From Anaerotignum faecicola (GTDB lineage Bacteria; Bacillota; Clostridia; Lachnospirales; Anaerotignaceae): a DNA stretch of 64,000 nt. The stretch lies in NCBI RefSeq assembly GCF_003865035.1, contig NZ_BHVZ01000001.1, positions 186,001-250,000 on the forward strand. Direction: 5' to 3'. Below are positions 33,296 through 42,647 of the stretch, in pieces. Positions within the stretch are counted from its first letter, which is position 1; each line of letters begins with the position of its first letter. Below the pieces are notes generated by a model that was not told the DNA's origin, did not search any database, and saw only the letters and a program-made list of their open reading frames with translations. Position numbers and translations under genes: made by a program.

Positions 33296-33910
33296 GTTTT
33301 TCTCCTCATTGCATAAGCCAATCTGTATCGAATCCTGTTTCATAGATATCTCTCAAATTATCATAGCACGCTGATATTTTATTTACAACTTTTATTCATA
33401 AATCCGAACTATTGGCTCATATATACAGCAGCAATCAGAGCAAAGCTCTCTGCGCAGCGGATAAAGGGCACCCCAATAAAGAAAACATTCGCATATTTTA
33501 ACAAAGCCTTAAGTTTCTATTCACACTTTGTCCATATTTTTACAGTATACTACAAAAGAAGTCGAAAGGACGCCCCCTTTTACTTCCGCCTGCAGTCCCC
33601 TTCCCCGAAAGGCTGCAGGCACCCCTTCCCCTATTGGAAGAAAAATATTGAAAGAAAAAAACAGACAACTACCTATATTTGGTTTATCATAGTAATATAC
33701 CCTCCCCTTTACAGAAAAAGCAGCCCAAACAGGCTGCTTTTTCTGTAAAATCGAAATCAGGGCACCCACATGCAACAACGCAGAGCCCATCTCAAAAATA
33801 CTTCGTATTTTTTCGTTGTGGCGCTCGCCAAATATCTGCAATAAAAAGAACAGCCTATCATGCAAGCATGTAAGCTGTTCTTTTTATTGCAGATGCTTGG
33901 CTCTGCGTTG
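33296..33910. other. 615-base intergenic region dominated by inverted repeats
   Basis: No gene. It contains a CCTGCAG/CTGCAGG inverted repeat (about 33583-33611), an 18-base-arm hairpin (33708-33749) and the compound palindrome at 33769-33917. Short frames on both strands here are by-products of these repeats. Confidence 0.6.
33708..33749. terminator. Perfect 18-base-arm hairpin with A/T flanks
   Basis: TTTACAGAAAAAGCAGCC, a six-base loop, then the exact complement. Works as a terminator in either direction. Confidence 0.65.
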
Positions 33911-33917
33911 TTACATG
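33769..33917. repeat. Compound inverted repeat (cruciform-capable) overlapping the trkH 3' end
   Basis: Outer arms of 19 bases with one mismatch (33769-33787 and 33899-33917) and inner perfect 21-base arms (33834-33854 and 33874-33894). The left side carries a 46-base insertion with its own small hairpin. The inner stem, with AAAAAG/CTTTTT, is probably the trkH terminator. The right outer arm includes the trkH stop codon. Confidence 0.8.
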
Positions 33918-35362
33918 TAGCTCTTTCTCCAGATGGATGGAGCGAAAAGCATAATAATCGGGAAAATTTCCAGTCTCCCCAGCAGCATATCCAAGCAAAG
34001 CACAATCTTTGCGAAGCCGGAGAAGAAGGAAAGGTTTTCAACAGGCCCTGCCATAGCAAGTCCCGGTCCGACATTACTCAGGCATGTTGTAACCGCAGTC
34101 ACATTCGTAATAAAGTCGAAATTATCCAGCGAAACCAGCATGAACGACCCCAGCAAAATGAGCACATACAGAATAATAAACCCTGTCACGCTGCGAATAG
34201 AATCCTCATCCACCTTATAGCCGTCCAGTTTAATCAAGTTAACGGAGCGCGGGTGCACAATATGGCTGATCTCCCGCCGAATCATTTTCAGAAGGATTAC
34301 AAAACGCGAAACCTTAATACCGCCCGCGGTTGAACCGCCGCATGCCCCCAGAAGCAGCAGGCAATACAGAAGCGTCTTGGAAAACTCAGGCCAGAGGTCG
34401 AAGTTTGCCGTTACGAAGCCCGTTGTACTCATAATTGCCGCCACCTGAAAAATCGCATGGCGGAAGGAGCCCTCCACCGTTGGATAATACCGAGAAATAT
34501 CTATGGTAATCAGCGCTGTCGCAATGCAGACAATGGCAATATAGTAGCGCAGCTCCTCATTTTTCCATACATTCTTAAAATCCTTCATCAGCATCAAATA
34601 GAACAGGTTGAAGTTCACCCCGAACAGCAGCATAAATGCCGTAATGACATATTCAAAATACGCACTATTGTATTCCGCAATGCTGCTATTTTTTACAGAA
34701 AAGCCGCCTGTCCCCGCTGTCGAAAGGGCATGCACCACGCTGTCAAAAAAGGGCATTCCACCTGCAAACAGCAAAATCATCTCCACCAGTGTCAGTACAA
34801 TATAAATCGTATACAGGATTTTTGCTGTCGATTTTACCTTTGGCACCAGCTTGGAAACCAGAGGTCCGGGTGCCTCCGCCTTCATCAGATACATCGTGCG
34901 CTCGTCCCCAAGGGGCATAATTGCAAGCATAAATACCAGAATCCCCATACCGCCAATCCAATGCGTAAAGCAACGCCAGAACTGAATACTTTTCGGCAGA
35001 GTTTCAATCTCCTGCAAAATGCTTGCGCCCGTTGTGGTAAAGCCGGATACCGTTTCAAAAAAGCAATTTACATAGCCCGAAATAGAGCCGCTCAGATAAA
35101 ACGGCAGTGCCCCCAGAACGGACATCACAATCCACGAAAGTGCAACCACAACAAAGCCCTCTCGCCCATAAATCCGCTTATTTTCCGGCTCACGGCTGAC
35201 CAGAACCGTCCCTACCATCAGGCAGGCGATAATGGTTGCGACAAATGCCGATGCCGCCTTTGCCTCCTGATACCATATAGAAACAAAGGCAGGCACTGCA
35301 AGCAGGGCAGCCTCTATTCGTATGATATTGCCCAGAATATAGGCAATCATATTAAAATTCAT
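33911..35362 (-). CDS. trkH: TrkH-family potassium channel subunit
   Basis: 483 residues, strongly hydrophobic with the four-fold M1-P-M2 repeat of TrkH/KtrB. Selectivity-loop regions are visible as TVSGFTTTGASIL, HALSTAGTGGFSVKN, IMSTTGFVTANFD and TTCLSNVGPGL. These pore segments select K+ in a non-symmetric pore. The gene follows trkA by 24 bases, forming the usual channel plus regulatory-subunit operon. Its last codons lie inside a long inverted repeat. Confidence 0.95.
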   Translation of the reverse strand: MNFNMIAYILGNIIRIEAALLAVPAFVSIWYQEAKAASAFVATIIACLMVGTVLVSREPENKRIYGREGFVVVALSWIVMSVLGALPFYLSGSISGYVNCFFETVSGFTTTGASILQEIETLPKSIQFWRCFTHWIGGMGILVFMLAIMPLGDERTMYLMKAEAPGPLVSKLVPKVKSTAKILYTIYIVLTLVEMILLFAGGMPFFDSVVHALSTAGTGGFSVKNSSIAEYNSAYFEYVITAFMLLFGVNFNLFYLMLMKDFKNVWKNEELRYYIAIVCIATALITIDISRYYPTVEGSFRHAIFQVAAIMSTTGFVTANFDLWPEFSKTLLYCLLLLGACGGSTAGGIKVSRFVILLKMIRREISHIVHPRSVNLIKLDGYKVDEDSIRSVTGFIILYVLILLGSFMLVSLDNFDFITNVTAVTTCLSNVGPGLAMAGPVENLSFFSGFAKIVLCLDMLLGRLEIFPIIMLFAPSIWRKSYM

Positions 35363-35386
35363 AACCCTTCACCAAATTTCAATTTA

Positions 35387-36745
35387 TTATTTCAAAATAT
35401 CCTTCAAGTCCGTCAAATGCTTATTTCTGGTAATAATAATCACGCTGTCATCCACCTCAATCATGTCATTACCGCCCGGAATAATAACTCTGCCATTGCG
35501 GATAATCGTTGCCACCAGAACCTCGCTTTTCGTCTTCAAATCCTTGAGCGGCACACCCACTACGCTGGATTTTTCTCTTACCTTGAACTCCAATGCTTCA
35601 ATTTGCTCATTTACCAGCTTATGCAGCGTTTCTACGTTACTGCTCCCTGCGGAATTCTGCATCGCGCGCACATAACGGACAATATTATTTGCCGCAATCA
35701 TCTTCGGCGAAATAAAGCCATCAATATCCAGCGCATCCAGAATTTCATCAAAGGAAATACGGTTGATTTTCGCAATCACCTTGGAAACCTTTTTCGCCTT
35801 GGCATAAAGCGCAACTACGATATTTTCCTCATCCATCCCTGTCAGGCAGACCAGAGCATCCGTCTTTTCCAGACCCTCCTCCTGCAGAGTTTCCTTATCC
35901 GTCCCATCTCCGTGAATCACAACCGCTTCCGGCAGCGCCTCACATAGATATTCACAACGCTTATAATCCAGTTCGATAATCTTTACGCGCACATGAGAAA
36001 GAATCAGTGCCTTTGCCAGATAATACGCCATTCTGCCGCCGCCCAGAATCATGACCGATTTTACCCCCGTACGGAACAGACCGATGGTACGGAAGAATTT
36101 TTCAATCTCACTATGTGATGCGGTCAGGTTGATTTTATCCCCTGCCTGCAATACAAAGTTACCGTTGGGGATATGCACCTCTCCTGCTCTCTGCACCGCG
36201 CAGATCAGAACCTTTACCTGAAACTCCTTATAAATCGCCCATAGAGGCATCCCATCCAGCACACTGTGGGGCGGAATCTTGACCTCTACCAGCTCCACAC
36301 GCCCTCTCGCAAACACCTCGATTTTCAAAGCAGAGGGGAAGCGCAAAAGACGCAGGATTTCCGTTGCCGCCGCAAATTCGGGGTTTACCGTCATGCTCAG
36401 TCCAAGTTCTTCCTTCAATTCGTTAATCTGCTCATAATATTCGGGGTTACGCACACGGGCAATCGTATGCGGCACGCCCAGCTTTTTCCCCAGCAGGCAG
36501 GCAAGCATATTTACCTCATCCGCGGAGGTTGCCGCAATCAGCAAATCTGCCTCAGGCACACCTGCTCTTTTCTGGACAAGCATGCTTGCGCCGTTCCCCT
36601 CCACACTCATAATATCCATCGTATTGGAAGCATTATTCAGAACACTTGTATTATTATCAATTACAATGATGTCATGTCCTTCACCGGAGAGCTGTCTGGC
36701 GATAGTGCCGCCGACCTTACCGTCCCCTACGATTACAACCTTCAT
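35387..36745 (-). CDS. trkA: Trk potassium uptake regulatory subunit TrkA (double RCK)
   Basis: 452 residues with two tandem RCK units. The first begins MKVVIVGDGKVGGTIARQLS (Rossmann GxGxxG and acidic Asp after the second strand, VIDNN); the second starts at SVMILGGGRMAYYLAKALIL. Each is followed by a TrkA_C domain. The nucleotide-binding motifs (NADH/ATP) are intact. TrkA gates TrkH in the cytoplasm. AAGGAGG lies nine bases before the ATG, and a good promoter lies 58 bases upstream. Confidence 0.95.
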   Translation of the reverse strand: MKVVIVGDGKVGGTIARQLSGEGHDIIVIDNNTSVLNNASNTMDIMSVEGNGASMLVQKRAGVPEADLLIAATSADEVNMLACLLGKKLGVPHTIARVRNPEYYEQINELKEELGLSMTVNPEFAAATEILRLLRFPSALKIEVFARGRVELVEVKIPPHSVLDGMPLWAIYKEFQVKVLICAVQRAGEVHIPNGNFVLQAGDKINLTASHSEIEKFFRTIGLFRTGVKSVMILGGGRMAYYLAKALILSHVRVKIIELDYKRCEYLCEALPEAVVIHGDGTDKETLQEEGLEKTDALVCLTGMDEENIVVALYAKAKKVSKVIAKINRISFDEILDALDIDGFISPKMIAANNIVRYVRAMQNSAGSSNVETLHKLVNEQIEALEFKVREKSSVVGVPLKDLKTKSEVLVATIIRNGRVIIPGGNDMIEVDDSVIIITRNKHLTDLKDILK

Positions 36746-36802
36746 GCTGTATCCTCCTTATCCTTTAAGGAAATTTTCTGACATTCTTCAATCCATCAAG
36801 CT

Positions 36803-36831
36803 ATCATATCACTTTATTCCCAAAAATACAA
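36803..36831 (-). promoter_or_regulatory. Sigma-A promoter of trkA-trkH
   Basis: TTGTAT (36831-36826), a 17-base spacer, TATGAT (36808-36803). No cyclic-di-AMP (ydaO-type) riboswitch is seen in the short leader. Confidence 0.6.
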
Positions 36832-36879
36832 GACTTTTCCAAGCTGCATGGCAATGAAAATCTCTGCCGCCCCGCAAGT

Positions 36880-36915
36880 AAAAAGGAAGCCTTGAAAGAA
36901 GGTTCTCCCAAGGCT
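36880..36915 (-). terminator. Terminator of the rel-dtd-hemZ-hisS operon
   Basis: AGCCTTG / CAAGGCT stem followed by TCCTTTTT on the minus strand, 22 bases after the hisS stop. Confidence 0.7.
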
Positions 36916-36937
36916 CTGTATTCATTCTGTTTTTGTT

Positions 36938-38188
36938 TTATTTTCCGCATTTTTCCTTGAGGATTGCAGGCAAATCTGCCAGAGCAACCTCGCTCTTTTC
37001 ACTGTTTGCCATATCCTTCAGCTCTACTCTGCCGCTTTCCAGTTCAGAATCACCAAGGATAACGGAATATTTTGCACCAATCTTATTGGCATATTTCATC
37101 TGTGCCTTTACACTGCGTTCCACAGTATCGCAGTCCGCCTGAATGCCTGCCTTTCTCAGCTCATAGGTCAGAGACTGTGCTTTCAAAAGTCCCTTTTCGC
37201 CCATAGAGCCGATATAAACATCTCTCTCAGGTGTTTCGGTAATGGCACCATGCTGCTTTTCCAGAATCATAATCAGTCTTTCAATCCCCAGACCAAAACC
37301 GACTGCGCCTGTAGGCTTTCCACCGATTTCCTCAACCAAATTATCATATCTGCCGCCGCCGCATACGGTCAGCCCGTCGGATACAAATTCAAAAACCGTT
37401 CTGGTGTAATAATCCAGACCGCGCACAATCTTAGGGTCAATGGTAAAGGCAATGCCGTTTGCAGTCAAAATATCCTGCACCTTCTGAAAATGTGCCGTAC
37501 ATTCCTCATCCAGACAATCCAGCACAGAGGGCGCATTTGCCACAATCTGCTGACAGCTTTCTTCTTTGCAGTCCAGCACACGCAGAGGATTCTTTTCAAA
37601 ACGCTCCTTACAGGTCGGGCAAAGCTTGTCCAGGTTCTGTCCGATAAATTCCTTCAGTGTTTTGTTGTATCTTGCACGACATTCGGGGCAGCCAAGGCTG
37701 TTCATGCGCAGCTCTACGCCCTCTACCCCCAATTTCTCCAGTAAAGCAGTTGCCACAGAAATAACCTCTGCATCCTGCGCCGCACTGTAGGAGCCAAGCA
37801 TTTCAATGCCGAACTGGTGGAACTGTCTTTGTCTGCCTGCCTGTGTATTTTCACAACGGAAGGTCGGGGAAATATAATACAGCTTTGTGGGCTGTGCCTG
37901 ATTGTGCATCCCATGCTCCACATACGCACGCACTGCACCTGACGTTCCCTCCGGACGAAGTGTCAGACTTCTGTCCCCATCATCCGTAAAGGTATACATT
38001 TCCTTCTGCACAATATCTGTGGTTTCGCCAACCCCTCTGGCAAACAGCTCTGTAAATTCAAACGCGGGCGTGCGGATTTCACCAATGCCGAAGGTTTCGC
38101 AAATGCGTCTCATTTTCCCTTCGATTTCCTGCCAAGCCTTCACCTCTGCGCCGTAAATATCCTTTGTCCCTTTTACCAACTGAATCAT
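36938..38188 (-). CDS. hisS: Histidyl-tRNA synthetase
   Basis: 416 residues, class II. Motif 2 SPTFRCENTQAGRQRQFHQFG, histidine-A loop RGLDYYTRTVFEF and motif 3 GFGLGIERL are intact, with an anticodon-binding HGTP domain at the C-terminus (about 325-416). It charges tRNA-His in the cytosol. The start codon overlaps the hemZ stop by four bases. No T-box is upstream, as it is an internal gene of the operon. An ancestral aspS partner, common after hisS, is absent. Confidence 0.97.
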   Translation of the reverse strand: MIQLVKGTKDIYGAEVKAWQEIEGKMRRICETFGIGEIRTPAFEFTELFARGVGETTDIVQKEMYTFTDDGDRSLTLRPEGTSGAVRAYVEHGMHNQAQPTKLYYISPTFRCENTQAGRQRQFHQFGIEMLGSYSAAQDAEVISVATALLEKLGVEGVELRMNSLGCPECRARYNKTLKEFIGQNLDKLCPTCKERFEKNPLRVLDCKEESCQQIVANAPSVLDCLDEECTAHFQKVQDILTANGIAFTIDPKIVRGLDYYTRTVFEFVSDGLTVCGGGRYDNLVEEIGGKPTGAVGFGLGIERLIMILEKQHGAITETPERDVYIGSMGEKGLLKAQSLTYELRKAGIQADCDTVERSVKAQMKYANKIGAKYSVILGDSELESGRVELKDMANSEKSEVALADLPAILKEKCGK

Positions 38189-39657
38189 ACGTTACCTCCT
38201 TGGGGCAAGCCCGTTCTCTTTCTTTCTATCATTTCCTCTATGCGACCGATATAATCCTCAATGCTTTTTACGTTGAACACCCGTTCAATGCGGTCTGTTT
38301 CGGGGTCAACCGTTTTTGTGCTCGCGCCTGCGCCCGCCGCAAGGATAGTCTGCTTTTCCTCCATAATCTGTACATTATAGATGCCTTCCTTGCCGGGATG
38401 ACAATAGCCGACATTTTCAAAATTGCCAACCATATTTTTCTGGCGATACATATAATACGGCTCCATGCCCATCCTCTCGGCGTATTCCGCGGAAATATCA
38501 AGCATTTCCTCCAAGGCTTCTGCCGTTGTCATGTCATGCTGTGCCAGCTCCTCTCTGAGTCGAGAGGCACGCTTGACCGCAAGCGTATGCACCGTCACGT
38601 TATCGGGTGCCAGCTTCATGATTTCTTCCATGGTATTGCGGACATCTGCGGCATCCTCTCCCGGCAGACCCAGAATCAAATCCATATTGATATTCTGATG
38701 TCCTTCCTCTCTTGCCTCGCGGAACACCCGACGGATATCCTCCACCGTATGCTTTCTGCCTACCGCACGCAAGGTCTTATCGTTCATCGTCTGCGGATTG
38801 ATGGAAATGCGGTTCACGCCGTACTCCTTTAAAAGCCGCAGCTTTTCTCTTGTAATCGTATCGGGGCGACCTGCCTCAACGGTATATTCCATGCTTTCAT
38901 CCGGATGGAACAGCTCCTCCACCTTTTGCAGCAGACGTTCCAGCTGTGCCTCATTCAAGGAGGTCGGTGTGCCGCCACCGATATAAATATTCTTCATCAC
39001 GAAGCCTCTGCTGTATGCCGCAAGCCAATCCAATTCTCTGAACATGGCATCCAGATATTCATCCACCCGATTTTTATACTGATGGAGCGGATACGCCGTA
39101 AAGGAGCAGTACAGACATCTGGTTGGACAGAAGGGAATCCCGATATACAGGCTGATTTCCTCAGGGCGGTTATCCTCCAGAATTTTTCGTTCCGCCTTTG
39201 CCACCTTGAGCGCCAGTGCCGCCTTATGCGGCATCACAAGATAATCCTCCGTCAGAAAAACAAGACATTCCTTGTCCGTTTTGCCCTCCTCCAACAGGCT
39301 GCTGATGAGCTTTGCAGGGCGCACGCCTGTCAGCAGTCCCCATTGGGGGCGAATTCCCGTTTCCGCCTTCAGCAGCTCATAAATCGTCCGCTTGATGATG
39401 CGCTTCTGTTCCTTTTCCGTCAGCATTTTTTCGTCATATTCCATCGACCATGCGGAAGCCTTCTCCCCACGGCGATAAAGCATTGCCGAAGCAATGCCCT
39501 CTTTCATCTCGCTTTTTACGGTAATCTCCGCATCTGTCACTGTGTCCGTGCGGATATAATGGCGGTTTGCCAGAAATACCTGTATCATTGTCTGCACATC
39601 GTTTTGCAGCTCATGTCCCTCCAGAACATAGCTGATGGTTTCCGTATCCATACGCAT
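38185..39657 (-). CDS. hemZ: HemZ-type radical SAM coproporphyrinogen dehydrogenase
   Basis: 490 residues. An N-terminal ~160-residue extension typical of HemZ (ending LTGVRPAKL) precedes the radical-SAM core: CPTRCLYCSF (the C-x3-C-x2-C cluster), IYIGGGTPTSL, TVEAGRPDTI and NMDLILGLPGE. HemZ oxidises coproporphyrinogen III or acts in heme handling anaerobically; exact activity in this family is debated. It is sandwiched in rel-dtd-hemZ-hisS, its start overlapping the dtd stop and its stop overlapping hisS, so all four are translationally coupled. Confidence 0.92.
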   Translation of the reverse strand: MRMDTETISYVLEGHELQNDVQTMIQVFLANRHYIRTDTVTDAEITVKSEMKEGIASAMLYRRGEKASAWSMEYDEKMLTEKEQKRIIKRTIYELLKAETGIRPQWGLLTGVRPAKLISSLLEEGKTDKECLVFLTEDYLVMPHKAALALKVAKAERKILEDNRPEEISLYIGIPFCPTRCLYCSFTAYPLHQYKNRVDEYLDAMFRELDWLAAYSRGFVMKNIYIGGGTPTSLNEAQLERLLQKVEELFHPDESMEYTVEAGRPDTITREKLRLLKEYGVNRISINPQTMNDKTLRAVGRKHTVEDIRRVFREAREEGHQNINMDLILGLPGEDAADVRNTMEEIMKLAPDNVTVHTLAVKRASRLREELAQHDMTTAEALEEMLDISAEYAERMGMEPYYMYRQKNMVGNFENVGYCHPGKEGIYNVQIMEEKQTILAAGAGASTKTVDPETDRIERVFNVKSIEDYIGRIEEMIERKRTGLPQGGNV

Positions 39658-40109
39658 CAGAACAGCTTTTCACTGTCAAGCAGCAGTGTCACAGGGCCAT
39701 CATTGACAAGGGCAACCTTCATATCTGTCTGGAAAATGCCATGCTGCACCTTCTTGATGCCCAGTGCTTCTGCCTTTGCACACAGCTTATCGAACAATTC
39801 GCTTGCAATTTCGGGTGCTGCCCCGCTGCTGTAGCCGGGTCGTCTGCCCTTTCTTGCATCCCCGTACAGGGTGAAGTTAGGCACAATCAGCAACTCTCCT
39901 TCAATATCCAACAGAGAAAGATTCATCTTGCCGTTTTCATCCTCAAAAATACGCAGATTGATGACCTTATCCAGCATGTAATCAATGGTTTTATCCGTAT
40001 CTGTCCCCAGCATGCCAAACAGCACCATAATCCCCTTGCCGATTTCTCCGACCTTCTGTCCGTCAATGGTTACACTTGCTTCTGTCACTCTCTGTAATAC
40101 TGCTCTCAT
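39657..40109 (-). CDS. dtd: D-aminoacyl-tRNA deacylase
   Basis: 150 residues. The family motifs MRAVLQRVTEASV, LVVPNFTLYGDAR-like LLIVPNFTLYGDARKGRRP (the SQFTLY position reads NFTLY), and FQTDMKVALVNDGPVTLLLDS (the GPVT cis-Pro motif) are present. It hydrolyses D-Tyr and other D-aminoacyl or Gly-mischarged tRNAs. It lies directly after rel, the classical Firmicutes rel-dtd arrangement, 22 bases downstream. AGGAGG lies before the ATG. Confidence 0.96.
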   Translation of the reverse strand: MRAVLQRVTEASVTIDGQKVGEIGKGIMVLFGMLGTDTDKTIDYMLDKVINLRIFEDENGKMNLSLLDIEGELLIVPNFTLYGDARKGRRPGYSSGAAPEIASELFDKLCAKAEALGIKKVQHGIFQTDMKVALVNDGPVTLLLDSEKLF

Positions 40110-40130
40110 TTCTTCCTCCTAAACCCTATA

Positions 40131-42374
40131 TCAGCCCAGACCGGAAACACGCTCCACCTCTGTCACATCACGCAGATTTTTCAGACGTGTGACCACGCGC
40201 TCCAGCTGTTCCTTTGTTTTAATTTCAATCGTAACATTCAAAATTGCCTGCATATCCTTTGTGGTTCTCACATTAAAGCCCTTTACGGAAATATCATCAT
40301 CCGCCAGCTGACGGCTGATTTCCACAATCAAGCCAACCCTGTCATTCGCTACAACCTTCAGCTCCGCCAGATAAGAGGTATTGCTTTCTCCCTTGGCAAA
40401 CTGCGTATCCCATTCGGCATTGATCAAGCGTCCGCGTTCCTCGTTGCTCAGATTGATCACGTTGATGCAGTCGGTACGGTGAATCGTAACCCCTCTGCCG
40501 CGTGTCACGAAGCCGATGATTTCATCCCCAGGCACCGGACTACAGCATTTGGAAAAACGCACCGCAACATCCCCGATGCCTTCCACCACAACGCCGCTCT
40601 TGCTTTTATGCTTTTTCACAGGCTTCTGGTCGATGGTCTTTTCAAAATCCTTCAGCGCATCCTCTGCCGTCTGCGTCTTTCTCTTTTCCTTTAAATATTC
40701 ATCCTTCAAGCGGTTAACAACCTGCCCCTCCTTCATGCCGCCGTAGCCGACAGCAGCCAGAAGCGCATCCCATGTCTTGAAATCGTATTTCACCAGAACG
40801 ATTTCTTCCCATTCGGGGCGCAGCAAATCCTGCGGCTGATACCCCTTTTTCTTGATATCTGCCAGAATCATTTCGCGTCCACGGATGATATTTTCTTCCT
40901 TTTCTTCCTTCTTGAACCACTGCTTGATTTTTGTTCTTGCCTGTGCTGTTTTAACAATGGCAAGCCAATCTCGGTTCGGTCCCTTGGAATTCTGAGAAGT
41001 GATAATCTCTACAATGTCCCCGTTCTGGATTTTATGATCCAGCGGAACGATTTTATTATTTACCCTCGCGCCGACCATCTTATTGCCGACTGCCGAGTGA
41101 ATCATATAGGCAAAGTCAATCGGGGTAGAATCCTTCGTCAGCTGGATAACATCCCCCTGCGGTGTAAAGGCATACACCTGTGTGCTGTAGATATTCAAAT
41201 CCAGCTTAATGGTATCCAGATATTCCTTATTATCGGACATATCCTTCTGCCATTCCATAATCTGCCGCAGCCATGCCAGCTTTGCTTCCTCACTTTTCTG
41301 CGCCTTGCTCGATTTTTCGTTCGCTCTGCCCTCTTTATATTTCCAGTGGGCTGCGATACCGTATTCGCTTGTGCGGTGCATTTCCCATGTACGAATCTGC
41401 ACCTCAAACACCTGCCCATGCGGGCCAATCAGCGTATTGTGCAGCGACTGATACATATTCGGCTTTGGCATAGCAATATAATCCTTAAACCGTCCGGGCA
41501 TGGGGGTATACGCCGTATGCACAATCCCCAGAACGGCATAGCAATCCTTCACGCTGTCCACCAGCGCACGGATAGCGAACAAATCATAAATCTGGTCAAG
41601 GGTTTTATTCTGGTTCACCATCTTCTTATAAATGCTGAAAAAGTGCTTTGTTCTGCCGTAAACCTTCCCCTTGATGCCGGCCTCGTTCATCTTCGTCTGT
41701 AATTCCTGCACCATGCTCTGCACGAACTGGTCACGTTCTTCTTTTTTCTTCTGGATTTTTGCCGCCAAATCGAAATACGCATCCGGATTCAGATATTTAA
41801 AGCACAAATCCTCCATTTCGGAACGGATTTTGGAAATACCCAGACGATGCGCCAGAGGAGCGTAAATATCCAGTGTTTCCTGCGCCTTCTCCCTCTGCTT
41901 TTCGGGTGTCATATAGTTTAACGTCCGCATATTGTGCAGTCTGTCCGCCAGCTTGATTAAAATAACACGAATATCCTTTGCCATGGCAAGGAACATCTTG
42001 CGGTAGTTTTCTGCCTGCGCCTCTTCCTTTGTGGTATAGGAAAGCTTGCCCAGTTTCGTCACACCATCCACCAATGCAGCAATTTCCTCGCCGAACAGGT
42101 GTGTAATATCCTCATAGGTATAAGGTGTATCCTCAATAATATCGTGCAGAATCCCTGCCGTGATGGTCTCCATATCCAGCTCCAGCTCCGCCAGAATATA
42201 TGCCACCTTCAAAGGATGGATGATATATGGTTCGCCTGATTTTCTCTTTTGTTCCTTATGCGCTTCCACCGCCAGCTTATATGCCTTTTCCACCATGGAA
42301 AAATCATCGGACGGATGGTAGGTTTTGATTTTATCAATCAATTCCTTATATAATTGTTCATCAATCTCTGCCAT
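40131..42374 (-). CDS. relA: Bifunctional (p)ppGpp synthetase/hydrolase Rel
   Basis: About 747 residues from the ATG at 42374 (AGAGGGG eight bases upstream; the GTG and ATG just before it are too close). HD hydrolase (about 25-180, HPLKVAYILAEL and ILHDIIEDTPYTYED), synthetase (about 240-370), TGS (about 395-455), a zinc-finger-like Cys region (SKCCSPVPGDEI) and ACT (about 665-740). The synthetase carries RFKDYIAMPKPN, the basic RxKD motif of bifunctional Rel proteins rather than the acidic ExDD of monofunctional RelA. It is the first gene of rel-dtd-hemZ-hisS and runs the stringent response. Confidence 0.96.
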   Translation of the reverse strand: MAEIDEQLYKELIDKIKTYHPSDDFSMVEKAYKLAVEAHKEQKRKSGEPYIIHPLKVAYILAELELDMETITAGILHDIIEDTPYTYEDITHLFGEEIAALVDGVTKLGKLSYTTKEEAQAENYRKMFLAMAKDIRVILIKLADRLHNMRTLNYMTPEKQREKAQETLDIYAPLAHRLGISKIRSEMEDLCFKYLNPDAYFDLAAKIQKKKEERDQFVQSMVQELQTKMNEAGIKGKVYGRTKHFFSIYKKMVNQNKTLDQIYDLFAIRALVDSVKDCYAVLGIVHTAYTPMPGRFKDYIAMPKPNMYQSLHNTLIGPHGQVFEVQIRTWEMHRTSEYGIAAHWKYKEGRANEKSSKAQKSEEAKLAWLRQIMEWQKDMSDNKEYLDTIKLDLNIYSTQVYAFTPQGDVIQLTKDSTPIDFAYMIHSAVGNKMVGARVNNKIVPLDHKIQNGDIVEIITSQNSKGPNRDWLAIVKTAQARTKIKQWFKKEEKEENIIRGREMILADIKKKGYQPQDLLRPEWEEIVLVKYDFKTWDALLAAVGYGGMKEGQVVNRLKDEYLKEKRKTQTAEDALKDFEKTIDQKPVKKHKSKSGVVVEGIGDVAVRFSKCCSPVPGDEIIGFVTRGRGVTIHRTDCINVINLSNEERGRLINAEWDTQFAKGESNTSYLAELKVVANDRVGLIVEISRQLADDDISVKGFNVRTTKDMQAILNVTIEIKTKEQLERVVTRLKNLRDVTEVERVSGLG

Positions 42375-42580
42375 ACTCATCACCCCCTCTTATTGATAAA
42401 AATTTCTAATAATTTTGTCGAAAAAAGATTATAAAAATTATTATACAGTTTTATATGTATATTTTCAAGAATATTTCCACAAAAGTATGCCCTTGGGCGC
42501 AAGATTCTTTTGTCCTTTACAGTCTTTCCGCTTTTTCCGAAAAAAACTCCGCGACTCTTTTATTTTTTCCTTCCTTCCGC

Positions 42581-42611
42581 TATAATCTATATAAGATAAG
42601 TATAGATTATA
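42581..42611. promoter_or_regulatory. Inverted repeat over the -10 region of ttcA
   Basis: TATAATCTATA, nine bases, TATAGATTATA: perfect 11-base arms. The left arm contains a TATAAT -10. It could be an operator or a 5'-UTR hairpin. Confidence 0.6.
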
Positions 42612-42647
42612 CCGCATGATAGATGCAGGAAACAAAGGAGTATTCAC

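Noticed and set aside
33521..34333. Frames near the palindromes giving similar peptides (LFFLLQ...GSALLHV) on both strands
   Set aside because: Similarity is caused by the inverted repeat itself; neither frame has a start signal.
34457..35947. 496-codon plus-strand frame antisense to trkH/trkA
   Set aside because: It spans two real opposite-strand genes and their junction; His/Arg/Asn-rich without domains.
36746..36937. Cyclic-di-AMP riboswitch upstream of trkA
   Set aside because: Leader is only about 60 bases after a good promoter and no ydaO-type motif is visible.
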